In this document: piece by piece, positions 53,209 through 63,235 of the stretch
Layout: each line of letters opens with the position of its first letter
How positions within the stretch are numbered: position 1 is the stretch's first letter
Assembly (NCBI GenBank): GCA_951812725.1
Contig: OX638330.1
Location: forward strand, 1,426,001 to 1,490,000
Direction: 5' to 3'
Length of the DNA: 64,000 nucleotides
DNA from: an uncultured Caldilineaceae bacterium
Lineage (GTDB): Bacteria > Chloroflexota > Anaerolineae > Caldilineales > Caldilineaceae
Made by a program: the position numbers and the translations under genes
Notes under the pieces: model-generated
Seen by the model: only the letters and a program-made list of their open reading frames with translations
The model's database searches: none
What the model was told of the DNA's origin: nothing

Positions 53209-55038
53209 CTATTCTGCCGGGCCAAGCTGGCCAGTCAGGATTTGAATCACAACAAAGGAATCGGCATAGGGGCTGTTTACGTAGATCGGGTCGCCCTCCG
53301 GCAGCCATCCGCTGGCAAAGCGGCTGGGTACCGGGTTGTTGCCATAGCGCTCCCACAGAGGAATCTGCGGCAGCAGTTCGTTGTAGGCCATGGCGATCTG
53401 ATCCAGCGCAGCGATCTGCATGGCGGCGTCACCACCGGAGCCGGCATCTTTGGTCAGAGCCCACAGGTCGACGTCGCCAACGCTGTCGGTGCTGACGTTG
53501 AGGTCGAAGGACATGCCGGGAAGCTCAATGCTGCCTGCGCCCGATGCGCCTACGCCGGTCGCGGCCGCGTTGTGGGTGCTGAAGTCATTCTCGTAGGAGA
53601 AGGACGGGTGGGGGTTGCCTGCGCCCCAACCGCGAATCGCCAACTCGAATTTGCCTTCATTGATGTCGATCGGATGCTGCTGGAAGTTCACGCCGCGGAA
53701 GCTGGTCTGGAAGCCGAAGGCAGTCAGCTGTTCGGCCGCGTTCTCAGCTGCGGCAGACCAGTCGGAGTACTCGGCCGGCGCGGTCAGATTCCATTCCATG
53801 CGTGCGCCAGTGTCGTCGACCCAGACACCGTCGTCATCACGGCTGAAGCCGATGTCGAGCAACATCTGCTCGGCCTTTTCCAGATCCTGCGTATACGGAT
53901 TCAGGTTGGCGCGCGTATCATCACTTAGCCACAGAGGCGCAATGTTGTCGGAGAATCCACACATGCATTCTTGGGCTATGCCCGATTCGGCCAGCGAGAT
54001 GAAGGCGTTCTCTTCAAAGTTGATGGCATAGGCCAGGGCTTGCCGCACCTCTTTCACATTGAAGGGATAGATGGTGTGGTTGAAGTAGAGGGCCGGGCCG
54101 CTGTAAATCGGGGCTCGAATGATGCGGTAACCCAGAGACATGAACTCGCGCTCTGTGGCTGGCGGGAAGCCGTGCGTGGCATAGTCGACATCGCCGGAGA
54201 GGACGAGCGGCGTTACGACCGGCGTCTCACCGTTGTAGTTGACCATCCGGTCGAAGCGCACCGTGTCGGCCCAGAAGGAGGTCTCAACTTTGTTGAGGAT
54301 CATCTGGGATTCGGTGATGCTGGCCGGGTCGATCGCGTACGGCCCCAGAACGACCATCTCATCAGGTCGCAGTTCATTGAACTCCTGCAGCAGCTGCTTC
54401 CAATCGTCGTCCTCGTTAGTCATGCCGGCCTCGGCCAGATCGCGGGTGCGCTGGGCAAAGTCGCCATAGACTGAAGAGGCAGTGATATGCACCTCTCGCA
54501 GAACGCGGCGGGGCACGGTCGTCGACGGCCCGCTGAGAACGAAGTCGACCGTGTGATCATCGACTGCCTGCACGTCGTCAAGGAAGCGCCAGACGGTCTG
54601 GCTCAGCAGGCGGGAGATGGTGAAGGTATCGACGACATCCTGCGAGGTGAAGGCGCTGCCGTCACTCCAGTTCGCGCCTTGGATCAGGCCGACGCGCAAG
54701 GTGACGTCATCGACCCATTCCCAGGACTCACCGGCTACCGACATCCAGCTGCCGTCGGCCCACCGGAACATGAACAGAGGCGGTTCCATCAGGGCGCGGT
54801 AGATGCCGAGGGTCATGCCATTGGTGACCCAGGTGTTGAAGTGGCCGGTGGGCGGGGGCGAGTAGGGCCATGCCGGATGGAACTCGGCGACGCCGCTACC
54901 TTCTGCATCGGCCGGCGCAGCCTCTTCCTGCGCTGCCGGAGCCGCTTCGCCGCCGCCGGTGTCGGCCGCGGGCGCGCCGCATGCGCTGATGATAAGCGCC
55001 GCGATCAAGGCAAGTGCGAGTAAGATTTTTCGGTTCAT
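53209..55038 (-). CDS. ABC transporter substrate-binding lipoprotein, family 5 (peptide/oligosaccharide)
   Basis: 609 aa. Signal peptide ends IISAC with Cys20, followed by an Ala/Glu/Pro tether to about residue 50. The body has SBP_bac_5 landmarks: VTLRVGLIQGANWSDGSAFTSQDVVDTFTISR, and IPLWERYGNNPVPSR near the C-terminus. A very strong RBS (AAGGAGG) precedes the ATG. Cognate to the four transporter genes upstream. Such proteins bind peptides, nickel or oligosaccharides; the ligand is unknown. Confidence 0.93.
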   Translation of the reverse strand: MNRKILLALALIAALIISACGAPAADTGGGEAAPAAQEEAAPADAEGSGVAEFHPAWPYSPPPTGHFNTWVTNGMTLGIYRALMEPPLFMFRWADGSWMSVAGESWEWVDDVTLRVGLIQGANWSDGSAFTSQDVVDTFTISRLLSQTVWRFLDDVQAVDDHTVDFVLSGPSTTVPRRVLREVHITASSVYGDFAQRTRDLAEAGMTNEDDDWKQLLQEFNELRPDEMVVLGPYAIDPASITESQMILNKVETSFWADTVRFDRMVNYNGETPVVTPLVLSGDVDYATHGFPPATEREFMSLGYRIIRAPIYSGPALYFNHTIYPFNVKEVRQALAYAINFEENAFISLAESGIAQECMCGFSDNIAPLWLSDDTRANLNPYTQDLEKAEQMLLDIGFSRDDDGVWVDDTGARMEWNLTAPAEYSDWSAAAENAAEQLTAFGFQTSFRGVNFQQHPIDINEGKFELAIRGWGAGNPHPSFSYENDFSTHNAAATGVGASGAGSIELPGMSFDLNVSTDSVGDVDLWALTKDAGSGGDAAMQIAALDQIAMAYNELLPQIPLWERYGNNPVPSRFASGWLPEGDPIYVNSPYADSFVVIQILTGQLGPAE

Positions 55039-55135
55039 TCTTTATCCTCCTTAGGATATTTGAGAAAGTGTAGGGTTAGGGGATAAGGGGCGGGGCCGCG
55101 CCCGGTAACGCGCATGGCGCGCCAGCGGGCTTGGA

Positions 55136-55327
55136 TCACCGTTCCCTTCGTTTCCCCCACTGTACAAGAATCACAACCAAGAGTAGATAGATTAGCCCAA
55201 TACCGAGAGTAAACTGGGTTATCACATATTCGGCGGTCCCTTTATCCAGAAAAAGCAGGAGGGCGCCGGCGACAAACGCGATGTAGAACCCAAGGTGAAA
55301 AGCCGCTCTACCAAGAAAGGGGTCCAT
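55136..55327 (-). CDS. small two-segment membrane protein
   Basis: 63 aa with two hydrophobic segments (about 9-27 and 36-56) and a basic end (QWGKRRER). Lies between the transporter ATPase and the solute-binding protein genes on the same strand. No family recognised. The RBS is weak; reality of the gene rests on its composition and position. Confidence 0.5.
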   Translation of the reverse strand: MDPFLGRAAFHLGFYIAFVAGALLLFLDKGTAEYVITQFTLGIGLIYLLLVVILVQWGKRRER

Positions 55328-55398
55328 CTTAATTCGGACTCACTATATCGGGACCCAAACCGTATCCGAAGAGGGAAAGCGGTCTGCGTCCAATAGCT

Positions 55399-56427
55399 TC
55401 AAATTATTTGGGTTGGCTCCGACATGCGGACGGGACAGGCTACGCTGCCCCCTTCGGAGATTCGTTCCAACGGTGGCACCACAGTGTCGCACTCGCCCTC
55501 GGCGATGTAAGGGCAGCGCGGATGAAAAGTACAGCCTGCCGGCAGATTAAGGAGGCTAGGAATTTCGGCGCTCCGAAGTTCAATGTGCGTCTTTTTCTTT
55601 ACCAGTTCCGGGTCGGCTTCGGGTACAGCTCCCAATAACGCCTGTGTGTACGGGTGACGAGAGTCGGTTATCAGCCGGGGCGTCGGCCCCTCTTCCACGA
55701 TTCTTCCCAAGTACATGACAGTAATACGCCCCTCCCAGGCGAAGTACTTCGCCAGCGCCAAGTCGTGGGTGATGAAGAGGAAGGTGACGTCGAACTCTTC
55801 CTTCAGCCGGGAGAGCATGTTCAGCAGGCTTACCCGAATCGAAACATCTACCATTGAAACGGCTTCGTCAGCGACGATAAATTTCGGCTCCACAGTTAGC
55901 GCCCTGGCTACCGATACTCGCTGGCGCTGTCCTCCACTCAACTGGTGAGGATACTTGTCGAGGAATTCCGCTACAGGTGTAAGATCGACGATTTCCAGCA
56001 GTTCGGCTGCCCGACGCTCGGCGTCGCGGCGCCGTGATCTTCTGCCGCCACCGCTACCATTCTGCGCCGACCTCTGTGACTGGTGGCGCAGGAGCGGGGT
56101 CATGATCATCTGGCGCACGGTCTGGGTGGGATTGAGTGAGGCGTATGGGTCCTGATGGATGATTTGGACGGCGCGGCGATACTGCTGGTAGTCGGCCTTG
56201 TCCATCGATGCGATGTCCTGGCCCTGATAGAGGATTTGCCCGTCAGACGGCGGCAACAGACCGACGATCATGCGGCCGGTCGTGCTCTTACCGCAGCCGC
56301 TCTCGCCTACCAGGCAGACGATTTCCCCGGGTTCGATGTCAAGCGAAATCGAGTCGACCGCAGTAACCTGATCGCGGCCGCTGCCAAAGTATCTGGTTAC
56401 ATTTCGTAGTTCGAGAATTGGTGTCAT
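55399..56427 (-). CDS. peptide/oligosaccharide ABC transporter ATP-binding protein, OppF/DppF type
   Basis: 342 aa ATPase. Walker A GESGCGKST at 41-49, signature LSGGQRQR, Walker B FIVADE followed by AVSMVD (Ala in place of the usual Pro), then ITHDLA. The C-terminal oligopeptide-transporter extension has Cys residues in LLNLPAGCTFHPRCPY and a later Cys, typical of a 4Fe-4S or metal site in this subfamily. An insertion of Gly/Arg/Ser (about 121-136) lies before the signature. Confidence 0.93.
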   Translation of the reverse strand: MTPILELRNVTRYFGSGRDQVTAVDSISLDIEPGEIVCLVGESGCGKSTTGRMIVGLLPPSDGQILYQGQDIASMDKADYQQYRRAVQIIHQDPYASLNPTQTVRQMIMTPLLRHQSQRSAQNGSGGGRRSRRRDAERRAAELLEIVDLTPVAEFLDKYPHQLSGGQRQRVSVARALTVEPKFIVADEAVSMVDVSIRVSLLNMLSRLKEEFDVTFLFITHDLALAKYFAWEGRITVMYLGRIVEEGPTPRLITDSRHPYTQALLGAVPEADPELVKKKTHIELRSAEIPSLLNLPAGCTFHPRCPYIAEGECDTVVPPLERISEGGSVACPVRMSEPTQII

Positions 56428-56491
56428 CTAATGCGGCCTCCAGCGGCCGCGATGTGTTTGTGCGTTATATCCGCCCAATTCGTCGTTTCGG

Positions 56492-57565
56492 TCATGATCT
56501 CTTCTTGCCGCGCAGCCCGTTGTGTTCAATGTCGTCCTGCACGGCATCGGTATGCCAGCAGGCGGCGAAGTGGTTATCGCCGACGCGTTCCAATTTCGGC
56601 TCTTCACTGCTGCAGCGTTCACTCGCATACGGGCAGCGGGGATGAAATTTGCAGCCGGTCGGCAGATTGATCAGATCAGGCGGAGAGCCGGGGATAGAAG
56701 AAAGTTCCTCGAAGCCGCCGGTCACCGTCGGCACCGCCCGAATCAGCCCCAAAGAGTAGGGATGGCGCGGGCGATAGAAAATGTCTTCGACAGGACCGAG
56801 CTCAACGACCTGCCCGGCGTACATAGTCGCCACTCTGTCCGCCAACTCAGCCGCGATGGCAAGGTCGTGCGAAATGAAGAGCATGGTAAAGTGCAGGTCT
56901 TCCTTCAACTTTCGCAACAGATCGATAATGGTGCGCTGGGTGAGGATATCGAGGGCCGTCGTTGGTTCGTCGAGGATTAGAATTTGCGGGTCGAGCAGTA
57001 GTGAGATCGCCAGGAGAGTGCGCTGGCGCATGCCCCCGCTCAGTTCGTGGGCGTAGGCGTCGATTACCCGACTCGGATCCAATTGGACAAAGCGGAGAAG
57101 GTCGAGGAAGCGCTCGCGGACCTCTTCACGGTTGTTCCAGCGGTGGGCTTTGGCGGTATCCCACACCTGATCCCACACTTTAAGCACAGGGTTGAAGGCG
57201 TTGAGGGCCGATTGGAAGACCATGGCACAGTCGCGCCAGCGGAACTCGCGCATGGGGCCATCGGCCAGGGAAAGCACGTCCACTTCGCGGCCGTCGCGGC
57301 GATAGATGATCTTGCCGGGGCTGACCTCTGCGGTGTCGACCAGCAGGCGCACGATTCCCAGCCCCAATGTCGTCTTGCCCGAGCCGCTTTCGCCGATGAG
57401 GGCCAGGCTTTCGCCGGCATGCAAGTCGAGCGTGACACCGCGAACAGCCTGGACGCTGCCTTTGCGGGTGCGATAGCTGACATGAACGTCTTGCAGGCTC
57501 AAAGGTGGCTGCCTGCCGTTTTCTTCAACGTTCTGGTGCCAGGAAAGGTCGGTGGTTTGGCTCAT
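56492..57565 (-). CDS. peptide/oligosaccharide ABC transporter ATP-binding protein, OppD/DppD type
   Basis: 357 aa. Walker A GESGSGKTT at 58-66, signature LSGGMRQRT, Walker B LILDEPTTALD, and the C-terminal extension INLPTGCKFHPRCPYASERC. It pairs with the OppF-type ATPase 64 bases downstream and follows the DppC-type permease by 21 bases. Confidence 0.93.
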   Translation of the reverse strand: MSQTTDLSWHQNVEENGRQPPLSLQDVHVSYRTRKGSVQAVRGVTLDLHAGESLALIGESGSGKTTLGLGIVRLLVDTAEVSPGKIIYRRDGREVDVLSLADGPMREFRWRDCAMVFQSALNAFNPVLKVWDQVWDTAKAHRWNNREEVRERFLDLLRFVQLDPSRVIDAYAHELSGGMRQRTLLAISLLLDPQILILDEPTTALDILTQRTIIDLLRKLKEDLHFTMLFISHDLAIAAELADRVATMYAGQVVELGPVEDIFYRPRHPYSLGLIRAVPTVTGGFEELSSIPGSPPDLINLPTGCKFHPRCPYASERCSSEEPKLERVGDNHFAACWHTDAVQDDIEHNGLRGKKRS

Positions 57566-57586
57566 TATTGTCTTGGAACCTGTCCC

Positions 57587-58495
57587 TTACTCGCTGGCTC
57601 GCAGTCGCGGATTGAACACTAACTCCAGCGAGCGGGTCATGGAAATGATCGACAGTTGGAGAATGGCGATTGCAACAATTGGCGCCATGATGTACCAGAC
57701 GCTGTCCTTATAGAAGATCGCCCCTCGAACCCACGCCAGCTGGATCATCACACTCCAGTTGCCGGCGCTGATTGGTACGAGGCCCAAGAAGACGAGGCCG
57801 GCCTGCTGGTAGACGGCGAATGTCATTCCCAACGCGAAGCTGACCACGATATAAGGCATCATGTTGGGCACCATCTCCCGCAGGACGATATGCCATACCC
57901 CGAGGTCGAGCGCCCTGGCTGCTTCGATAAAGTCGCGTTGTTTCAGGGAAAGGGCCTGGGCGCGCAAGGCGCGCAGGAGGGTTGGCCAGTTCAGCAGCCC
58001 CATCAGTATCCCCAGAAATGTTAGGCTGTTGAGTGAAATGAAGGCAGCCAGCACGGCCAATAGTGGGAATTGAGGGATCGTGAGGATGATATCGGTGACC
58101 GACATGATGGCGCTATCGATCCATCCGCCGATGAAGCCGCTCATTGTTCCAAAAACGACTGCGATCACCGTCGATATCAGCGCTGCCAGAAACGCCACAT
58201 AGATTACGTCTCTGCCGCCGTTGACAATCTGGGACCAGATGTCGCGTCCCTGATGATCGGTCCCCAGAGGATGTTCGACCGTCGGCGTAATATAGATCTT
58301 GTCGATTTTCGTTTTTGTATCCAGTTCAATGATCAGCGGCCCAACGTAAGAGAGCAGGACCATGAAAATTACTACAAGGAACCCGATAAAACCGACCCGA
58401 TTGTAGGCAAGTAGGCGCACGCCGGTACGAAATCCCTTCCATGCGCTGACCAGGATGCTGTCAGTCTGTTCGCCTTCCATCACCTGCGCTGCCAT
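57587..58495 (-). CDS. ABC transporter permease, DppC/OppC type
   Basis: 302 aa, six membrane segments, with the OppC N-terminal domain (RTGVRLLAYNRVGFIGFLVV) and the cytoplasmic loop EAARALDLGVWHIVLREMVPNMMP that contacts the ATPase. The LGTDHQGRDIWSQ segment typical of this half is at about 76-88. Forms a pair with the DppB-type permease upstream. Confidence 0.93.
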   Translation of the reverse strand: MAAQVMEGEQTDSILVSAWKGFRTGVRLLAYNRVGFIGFLVVIFMVLLSYVGPLIIELDTKTKIDKIYITPTVEHPLGTDHQGRDIWSQIVNGGRDVIYVAFLAALISTVIAVVFGTMSGFIGGWIDSAIMSVTDIILTIPQFPLLAVLAAFISLNSLTFLGILMGLLNWPTLLRALRAQALSLKQRDFIEAARALDLGVWHIVLREMVPNMMPYIVVSFALGMTFAVYQQAGLVFLGLVPISAGNWSVMIQLAWVRGAIFYKDSVWYIMAPIVAIAILQLSIISMTRSLELVFNPRLRASE

Positions 58496-58565
58496 TTATC
58501 TGCTCCCGGGCTTCTTTGGGCGTGCTTTTTCTGCAATGCGTATCGTGTAGTCGGGCATTCTGCGG

Positions 58566-59654
58566 TCAGCCTTCGTTATCTTGCAACTTGATGCGGGGGT
58601 CTAGCCAACCGTAGAGTACATCTGCAAAGAAGTTGGCGAAGATCACCGAGAAGGTGATTATCAAAAAGATTCCCTGCATAATGGTATAGTCGCGCTGGTT
58701 AATGGCCTGGCCCAGCATGCGGCCGATGCCTCCGTACTCGAAGATCTGCTCTACCAGCAACGAGCCGCCGACAACGAAGCCGATGCGGATGGTCAGAATC
58801 GTAAAGAGGGGCAGTATTGCATTGCGGCCCACATAGGCGGTTGTGATTCGCCATTCCTTTAACCCGCGCGCTTTGGCAATCGTCACATAGTCTTCGCCCA
58901 GGGTGCTGATCGTGTTGCTCTTCATACTCAGCATCCAGAAGCCAATGCTGGTTAATACATAGGTGGAGATTGGCAGAGCACCGTGGAAGAAGGCATCGAG
59001 AAAGAATTCGAAATTCAGCCCTGGCACCATGCCGGAGGAATAGGCGCCGCGCATGGCCGCGATCGGCAGGATCTTCCACTGTACGCCCAGCCAAACGACG
59101 ATCAGAAGACCGATGAGAAAATCTGGAACGGAACTGACTATGGAACTCACGACAGTAAAGCCGTGATCGAGGAAGCTGTCGCGGCGGTAGGCCATGATGA
59201 CGCCCAACAGGACGCCTACCGAAAAGCTGATCAAGAGTCCGGTACCCACGCTGAAAAGGGTCCATGGCAGGAATCGCAGGATAACTTCGGTTACGGTTGT
59301 TCCAGGGGAGAGAACCGACTGGCCGAAGTTGCCCCGCGCGAGATTCTGCAGATAGGAGAAGTATTGGAGCATGACCGGCTGTTCCAGGTCGATTGCGAAG
59401 AGGGCTGCAGCCTGATCCTTTGCCTCGTGAACCGGCATTCCGTAGGTGACGACCAGTTGATTTACGTAGATTTCTATGGGGTTGCCGGGCAGGAGGCGTA
59501 CCAGGAAGAAGATAATCGTTGTAACAATGAAAATAGTTGCCAGCGCGCGCAGAAACTTGCGGAAGAAGTAGGAGCCCCAAATTGCGCTGACAATGGAATG
59601 AAAGCTGGTGGTGCGCCTTGAACTGACGTTTGCTACGTCAGCCGCTGTCGCCAT
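58566..59654 (-). CDS. ABC transporter permease, DppB/OppB type
   Basis: 362 aa. FFLVRLLPGNPIE near the start, GNFGQSVLSPGTTVTEVI, and the ATPase-contact loop TIAKARGLKEWRITTAYVGRNAILPL are classic OppB features. The N-terminal extension of about 30 residues is hydrophilic. First gene of the operon; AGGAATATACT precedes its ATG and a sigma-70 promoter lies about 140 bases upstream. Confidence 0.93.
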   Translation of the reverse strand: MATAADVANVSSRRTTSFHSIVSAIWGSYFFRKFLRALATIFIVTTIIFFLVRLLPGNPIEIYVNQLVVTYGMPVHEAKDQAAALFAIDLEQPVMLQYFSYLQNLARGNFGQSVLSPGTTVTEVILRFLPWTLFSVGTGLLISFSVGVLLGVIMAYRRDSFLDHGFTVVSSIVSSVPDFLIGLLIVVWLGVQWKILPIAAMRGAYSSGMVPGLNFEFFLDAFFHGALPISTYVLTSIGFWMLSMKSNTISTLGEDYVTIAKARGLKEWRITTAYVGRNAILPLFTILTIRIGFVVGGSLLVEQIFEYGGIGRMLGQAINQRDYTIMQGIFLIITFSVIFANFFADVLYGWLDPRIKLQDNEG

Positions 59655-59793
59655 AGTATATTCCTGTCTTTAAGATTGGCACCAAAATCGGGAAAGCGAC
59701 CGGCCGGAAGGGAGCAGCAAGCCCGCAAAATGCACTGGTGGCTCCTGGGCCAGCCTCCAAGGTTGAAGGATGCGGCGGTCCGCTACGGGCGTG

Positions 59794-59821
59794 AGTATAG
59801 CATATCCAATGGGCGATGCAA
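59794..59821 (-). promoter_or_regulatory. sigma-70-type promoter of the dpp-like operon
   Basis: Minus strand TTGCAT (59821-59816), 16-base spacer, TATACT (59799-59794). Just upstream of the -35, CTGTGCAGT occurs twice eleven bases apart (59826-59834 and 59837-59845), one helical turn, which fits a regulator-binding site. Confidence 0.6.
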
Positions 59822-59921
59822 ATATCTGTGCAGTGTCTGTGCAGTCTAAAAGGCGACGAACAATGGCCAGGATCGTAGAGTGCTCACCGGCAATGTCGCG
59901 GCGCCATTTGAAATATCAAGC

Positions 59922-60128
59922 GTAACAATTGAACTACTGTGCTTGACCAGCCAGCCATCCCTGGAACCATTTTGGCTCCTGGCGACGTAGCTGGCGGACA
60001 GCCGCCGCAATGCTCGCCAGCCGGCACGCTGGGATGGAGGCACATGGTGGGTGAGGTATGGTTTTGTAGGGGGGCGTTGCGGGGGCGCAGCCCCTGCACA
60101 AGGGAGGCCGCTTGCGGCCGACCGCCCA
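59922..60128 (+). mobile_element. dispersed element, right end missing or diverged (R7)
   Basis: Carries the same left half as R4 and R6 (CTTGACCAGCC...GGAACCATT...CTCGCCAGCC) and the core with the GGCCGC/GCGGCC hairpin. The left end is degenerate, and the 90-base right part of the full-length copies is not clearly present. Lies between divergent operons. Confidence 0.78.
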
Positions 60129-60424
60129 TATAAACAAAAGGGGACAGCTACAAATTGGACGAAGGCCTCTGGCGGCGCCTGCCTGGTGATCAATGTGCTG
60201 GGGCGACCGCCAGCGAATAGCAAGGGACTGTTGTTAGCGGGAAGTGGCTGGAGGCGCTGTGGATGCCAGGGTGAGGCTGGGCTGCATGGCCGCGCATTGG
60301 CGATGGCTTAGCAGCTATTGCCAAGTGAGAAACTGGCACCGTCAGCCTCTGCGGTGTGCGTATCCAACCTACATCGCATACAATGAACGCAGCCGAAACG
60401 AACATCAATGTGCGGAGAAGCCCA

Positions 60425-62695
60425 ATGACGCTGACAAAACAGGATGCACTCGACTATCACGCCGATGGCCGGCCCGGCAAGTTGAAGATTACGCCGACCA
60501 AGCCGATGGAGACACAGCTGGACCTTTCGCTGGCCTACTCTCCCGGCGTGGCGCACCCCGTGTTGGAAATCGCAATGAGGCCGGAGGACGCCTTTGAGTA
60601 TACGGCTCGGGGCAACCTGGTCGCGGTCATTAGCAATGGCACGGCGATCCTCGGGCTGGGAAATCGGGGCGCGTTGGCTTCGAAGCCGGTGATGGAGGGG
60701 AAGGCGGTGCTTTTCAAACGGTTCGCCGATGTGGATGTGTTCGACATCGAGGTGGACACGGAGGATGCGGCGGAGATGGTGCGCTTCTGCGAACTGATCG
60801 CGCCGACCTTCGGCGGCATCAACCTTGAAGACATTAAGGCGCCGGAGTGCTTTCTAATTGAGCAGACGCTGCAGGCGCGGCTCGACATTCCTGTCTTCCA
60901 CGACGACCAGCATGGTACGGCCATTATCTCGGGGGCGGGACTGTTGAACGCCTTGGAGATTGCGGGCAAGCCGCTCGATGAGGCCCGGATCGTCATCAAC
61001 GGCGCCGGCGCTTCGGCCATTGCCTGCGCCGATATATACGTGGCGTTGGGCGCGGAAAAGAGCAACATTGTCATGTGCGACAGCCGCGGCGTGATTTACG
61101 AGGGCCGCATGGAGAACATGAACGAGTGGAAAGAGGATTACGCCAGCGAAACGGAGGCCCGCACTTTGGGAGAGGCTATGGCCGGGGCCGATGTGCTGAT
61201 AGGCCTTTCGGTTGCGGGCGCTGTCTCGTCAGGGATGGTGCGCTCGATGGCGGAAAACCCGATCGTTTTTGCCATGGCAAATCCGGATCCGGAAATTCCT
61301 TATCCCGATGCCGTTGCCGCGCGCAGCGATACGGTCATCATGGGAACAGGACGCAGCGATTTTCCCAATCAGGTCAACAATGTACTCGGCTTCCCGTTTA
61401 TATTCCGCGGCGCGCTGGACGTGCGGGCGAAGGCGATAAATATGGAGATGAAGCTGGCCGCGGCGCGCGCGCTGGCGGATCTTGCCAAGGAGGATGTGCC
61501 GGACGGCGTTATGAAGGCATACGGGCTCGACACGCTGCAATTTGGGCCAGAATATATCATTCCCAAGCCGTTGGACAGCCGTGTGCTGATGTGGGTCGCG
61601 CCGGCAGTGGCAAAGGCGGCGATGGAGACGGGCGTGGCACGTCGTACAATCGATCTGGACAACTATCTCGACGAGCTGGCGCTGCGTATCGGCAAGGGCG
61701 TGCAGGTGATGCGTACGCAGCAGAGCAAGGCCAGGCAGAGTCCGAAGCGTGTGGTGTTTGGCGAGGGCGAGAACCCGAAGATCATAAGGGCGGCCTATGC
61801 GGTCGAGTCGGAGGGCATTGGTACGCCGGTGCTGCTGGGTAACCCGGATATTATCCGTATTCGCTGTGAAGAGTTGGGCCTCGACTACCGCCCGACAGTT
61901 ATCAATCCCCACCAGGACCCCAAGTATCGAGAGTACGCTACTGCTTTCTACCAGGAACGGCAGCGCAAAGGCGTGACACTGGCCCGGGCCAACGAGTTGA
62001 TGCGCCAAGCCAACTTTTTTGGGCCGACGATGGTTTTAAACGGCGACGCGGGCGCGTTCATCTCCGGTCTGACGTACAACTATCCTGATGTGTTGCGTCC
62101 GGCGCTGCAGATCGTAGGCACTGCGCCAGAGCGGGGCGTACTCAGTGGTGTCTACCTGATGATCGTGCGCGATCGCATTTATTTTTTCAGTGACGCGACT
62201 GTGAACATTGACCCCGATGCAGAGACTTTGGCCGCGATCGCGATCAACGCGGCCGACGTTGCACGTCAGTTTGATGTCGAGCCGCGGGTGGCTATGCTGA
62301 GTTTCTCCAACTTTGGCAGCACGCGTCATCCGCAGGTTGACAAGGTTCAACAAGCGACCGAACTGGTCAAGGCGCAGCAGCCGGACCTGCAGATCGATGG
62401 CGAGATGCAAGCCGACGTGGCGGTTGTGCCGGATCTGATGCGCCGCCACTATCCTTTCAGTGCGATCGAGGACGCTAACGTGCTCGTGTTCCCTGAGCTG
62501 GCATCGGCCAATACGGCCTATAAGCTACTGCACCGCTTGGGCGGCGCCGAAGCCATTGGACCGATTCTGGTGGGGATGGGCAAGCCGATCCATGTGCTGG
62601 AGACGGGCGCGGAGGTGGTGGATATTGTGAACGTCGCCATTTTGGCGGTGGTGGATGCCCAGTTCCAGGAGGAAGGGGTCAAGAGTGGGAAATGA
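60425..62695 (+). CDS. maeB: NADP-dependent malic enzyme with phosphotransacetylase-like domain
   Basis: 756 aa, the full length of MaeB-type enzymes. Residues 1-430 form the malic enzyme: [11 protein letters not shown] near 40, catalytic-region EDIKAPECF, and the nucleotide-binding [15 protein letters not shown]. Residues about 430-756 are a phosphate-acetyltransferase-like domain ([15 protein letters not shown] start), thought to bind acetyl-CoA as an allosteric module. It decarboxylates malate to pyruvate with NADP+. The ATG 60425 is chosen for GGAGAAG upstream and the conserved [12 protein letters not shown] start. Probably single-gene transcript. Confidence 0.94.
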   Translation: MTLTKQDALDYHADGRPGKLKITPTKPMETQLDLSLAYSPGVAHPVLEIAMRPEDAFEYTARGNLVAVISNGTAILGLGNRGALASKPVMEGKAVLFKRFADVDVFDIEVDTEDAAEMVRFCELIAPTFGGINLEDIKAPECFLIEQTLQARLDIPVFHDDQHGTAIISGAGLLNALEIAGKPLDEARIVINGAGASAIACADIYVALGAEKSNIVMCDSRGVIYEGRMENMNEWKEDYASETEARTLGEAMAGADVLIGLSVAGAVSSGMVRSMAENPIVFAMANPDPEIPYPDAVAARSDTVIMGTGRSDFPNQVNNVLGFPFIFRGALDVRAKAINMEMKLAAARALADLAKEDVPDGVMKAYGLDTLQFGPEYIIPKPLDSRVLMWVAPAVAKAAMETGVARRTIDLDNYLDELALRIGKGVQVMRTQQSKARQSPKRVVFGEGENPKIIRAAYAVESEGIGTPVLLGNPDIIRIRCEELGLDYRPTVINPHQDPKYREYATAFYQERQRKGVTLARANELMRQANFFGPTMVLNGDAGAFISGLTYNYPDVLRPALQIVGTAPERGVLSGVYLMIVRDRIYFFSDATVNIDPDAETLAAIAINAADVARQFDVEPRVAMLSFSNFGSTRHPQVDKVQQATELVKAQQPDLQIDGEMQADVAVVPDLMRRHYPFSAIEDANVLVFPELASANTAYKLLHRLGGAEAIGPILVGMGKPIHVLETGAEVVDIVNVAILAVVDAQFQEEGVKSGK

Positions 62696-62734
62696 AGAGA
62701 GCGTTGCGCTTGCGACGATTCCCACCCCTGAAGT

Positions 62735-63067
62735 CTATAGGTTCCAGTTCTGATCGCAGTTGGACACGGTATACATGGCAACTTCGGCCGCGGCTTCCAC
62801 CTGAGGCCAGACTTCCTGGTGGATATCGCGGGCAACCCACTCCTGACGCAATTCTTCGCTCTCCCAGTACGAGATCACCTCGTGCGAAAACGGGGGTCTG
62901 ACCGCGCCCATTGCGTCGAGCTCTTCCTGAGGGAAGGGTGTCATCAGGCTGGCGCTGATAAAGCCCGGCTGCTGACGCATCGCCTCCATCCATACATCAA
63001 CAATTACTTTTTCCAGCTCGGCGTCATTGCCGTCTTTTGCGTTGAAATAGACATCAAGTGAGATCAT
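62735..63067 (-). CDS. antibiotic biosynthesis monooxygenase (ABM) domain protein
   Basis: 110 aa dimeric alpha+beta-barrel-type protein: VYFNAKDGNDAELEKVIVDVWMEAMRQQPGFISASLM and YWESEELRQEWVARDIHQEVW are the typical strands and helices. Members are cofactor-free monooxygenases or stress proteins. The RBS AGGAGAACC precedes the ATG. It is convergent with maeB and downstream of the SMP-30 gene. Confidence 0.85.
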   Translation of the reverse strand: MISLDVYFNAKDGNDAELEKVIVDVWMEAMRQQPGFISASLMTPFPQEELDAMGAVRPPFSHEVISYWESEELRQEWVARDIHQEVWPQVEAAAEVAMYTVSNCDQNWNL

Positions 63068-63235
63068 TACTTTGGTTCTCCTGGAATGGTCGCTTCCGGT
63101 GTATGTGGGATGGGACTATGACAGCGCTTGCGGCCACTGATTCGCGCTCCCTCGATCCGGGCGCAACGTCCTTCGACCCAACCGCAATATAGGCACGAAA
63201 TTCTGTTATTTGGGGAAGACGCCCGCCTAATGGTG

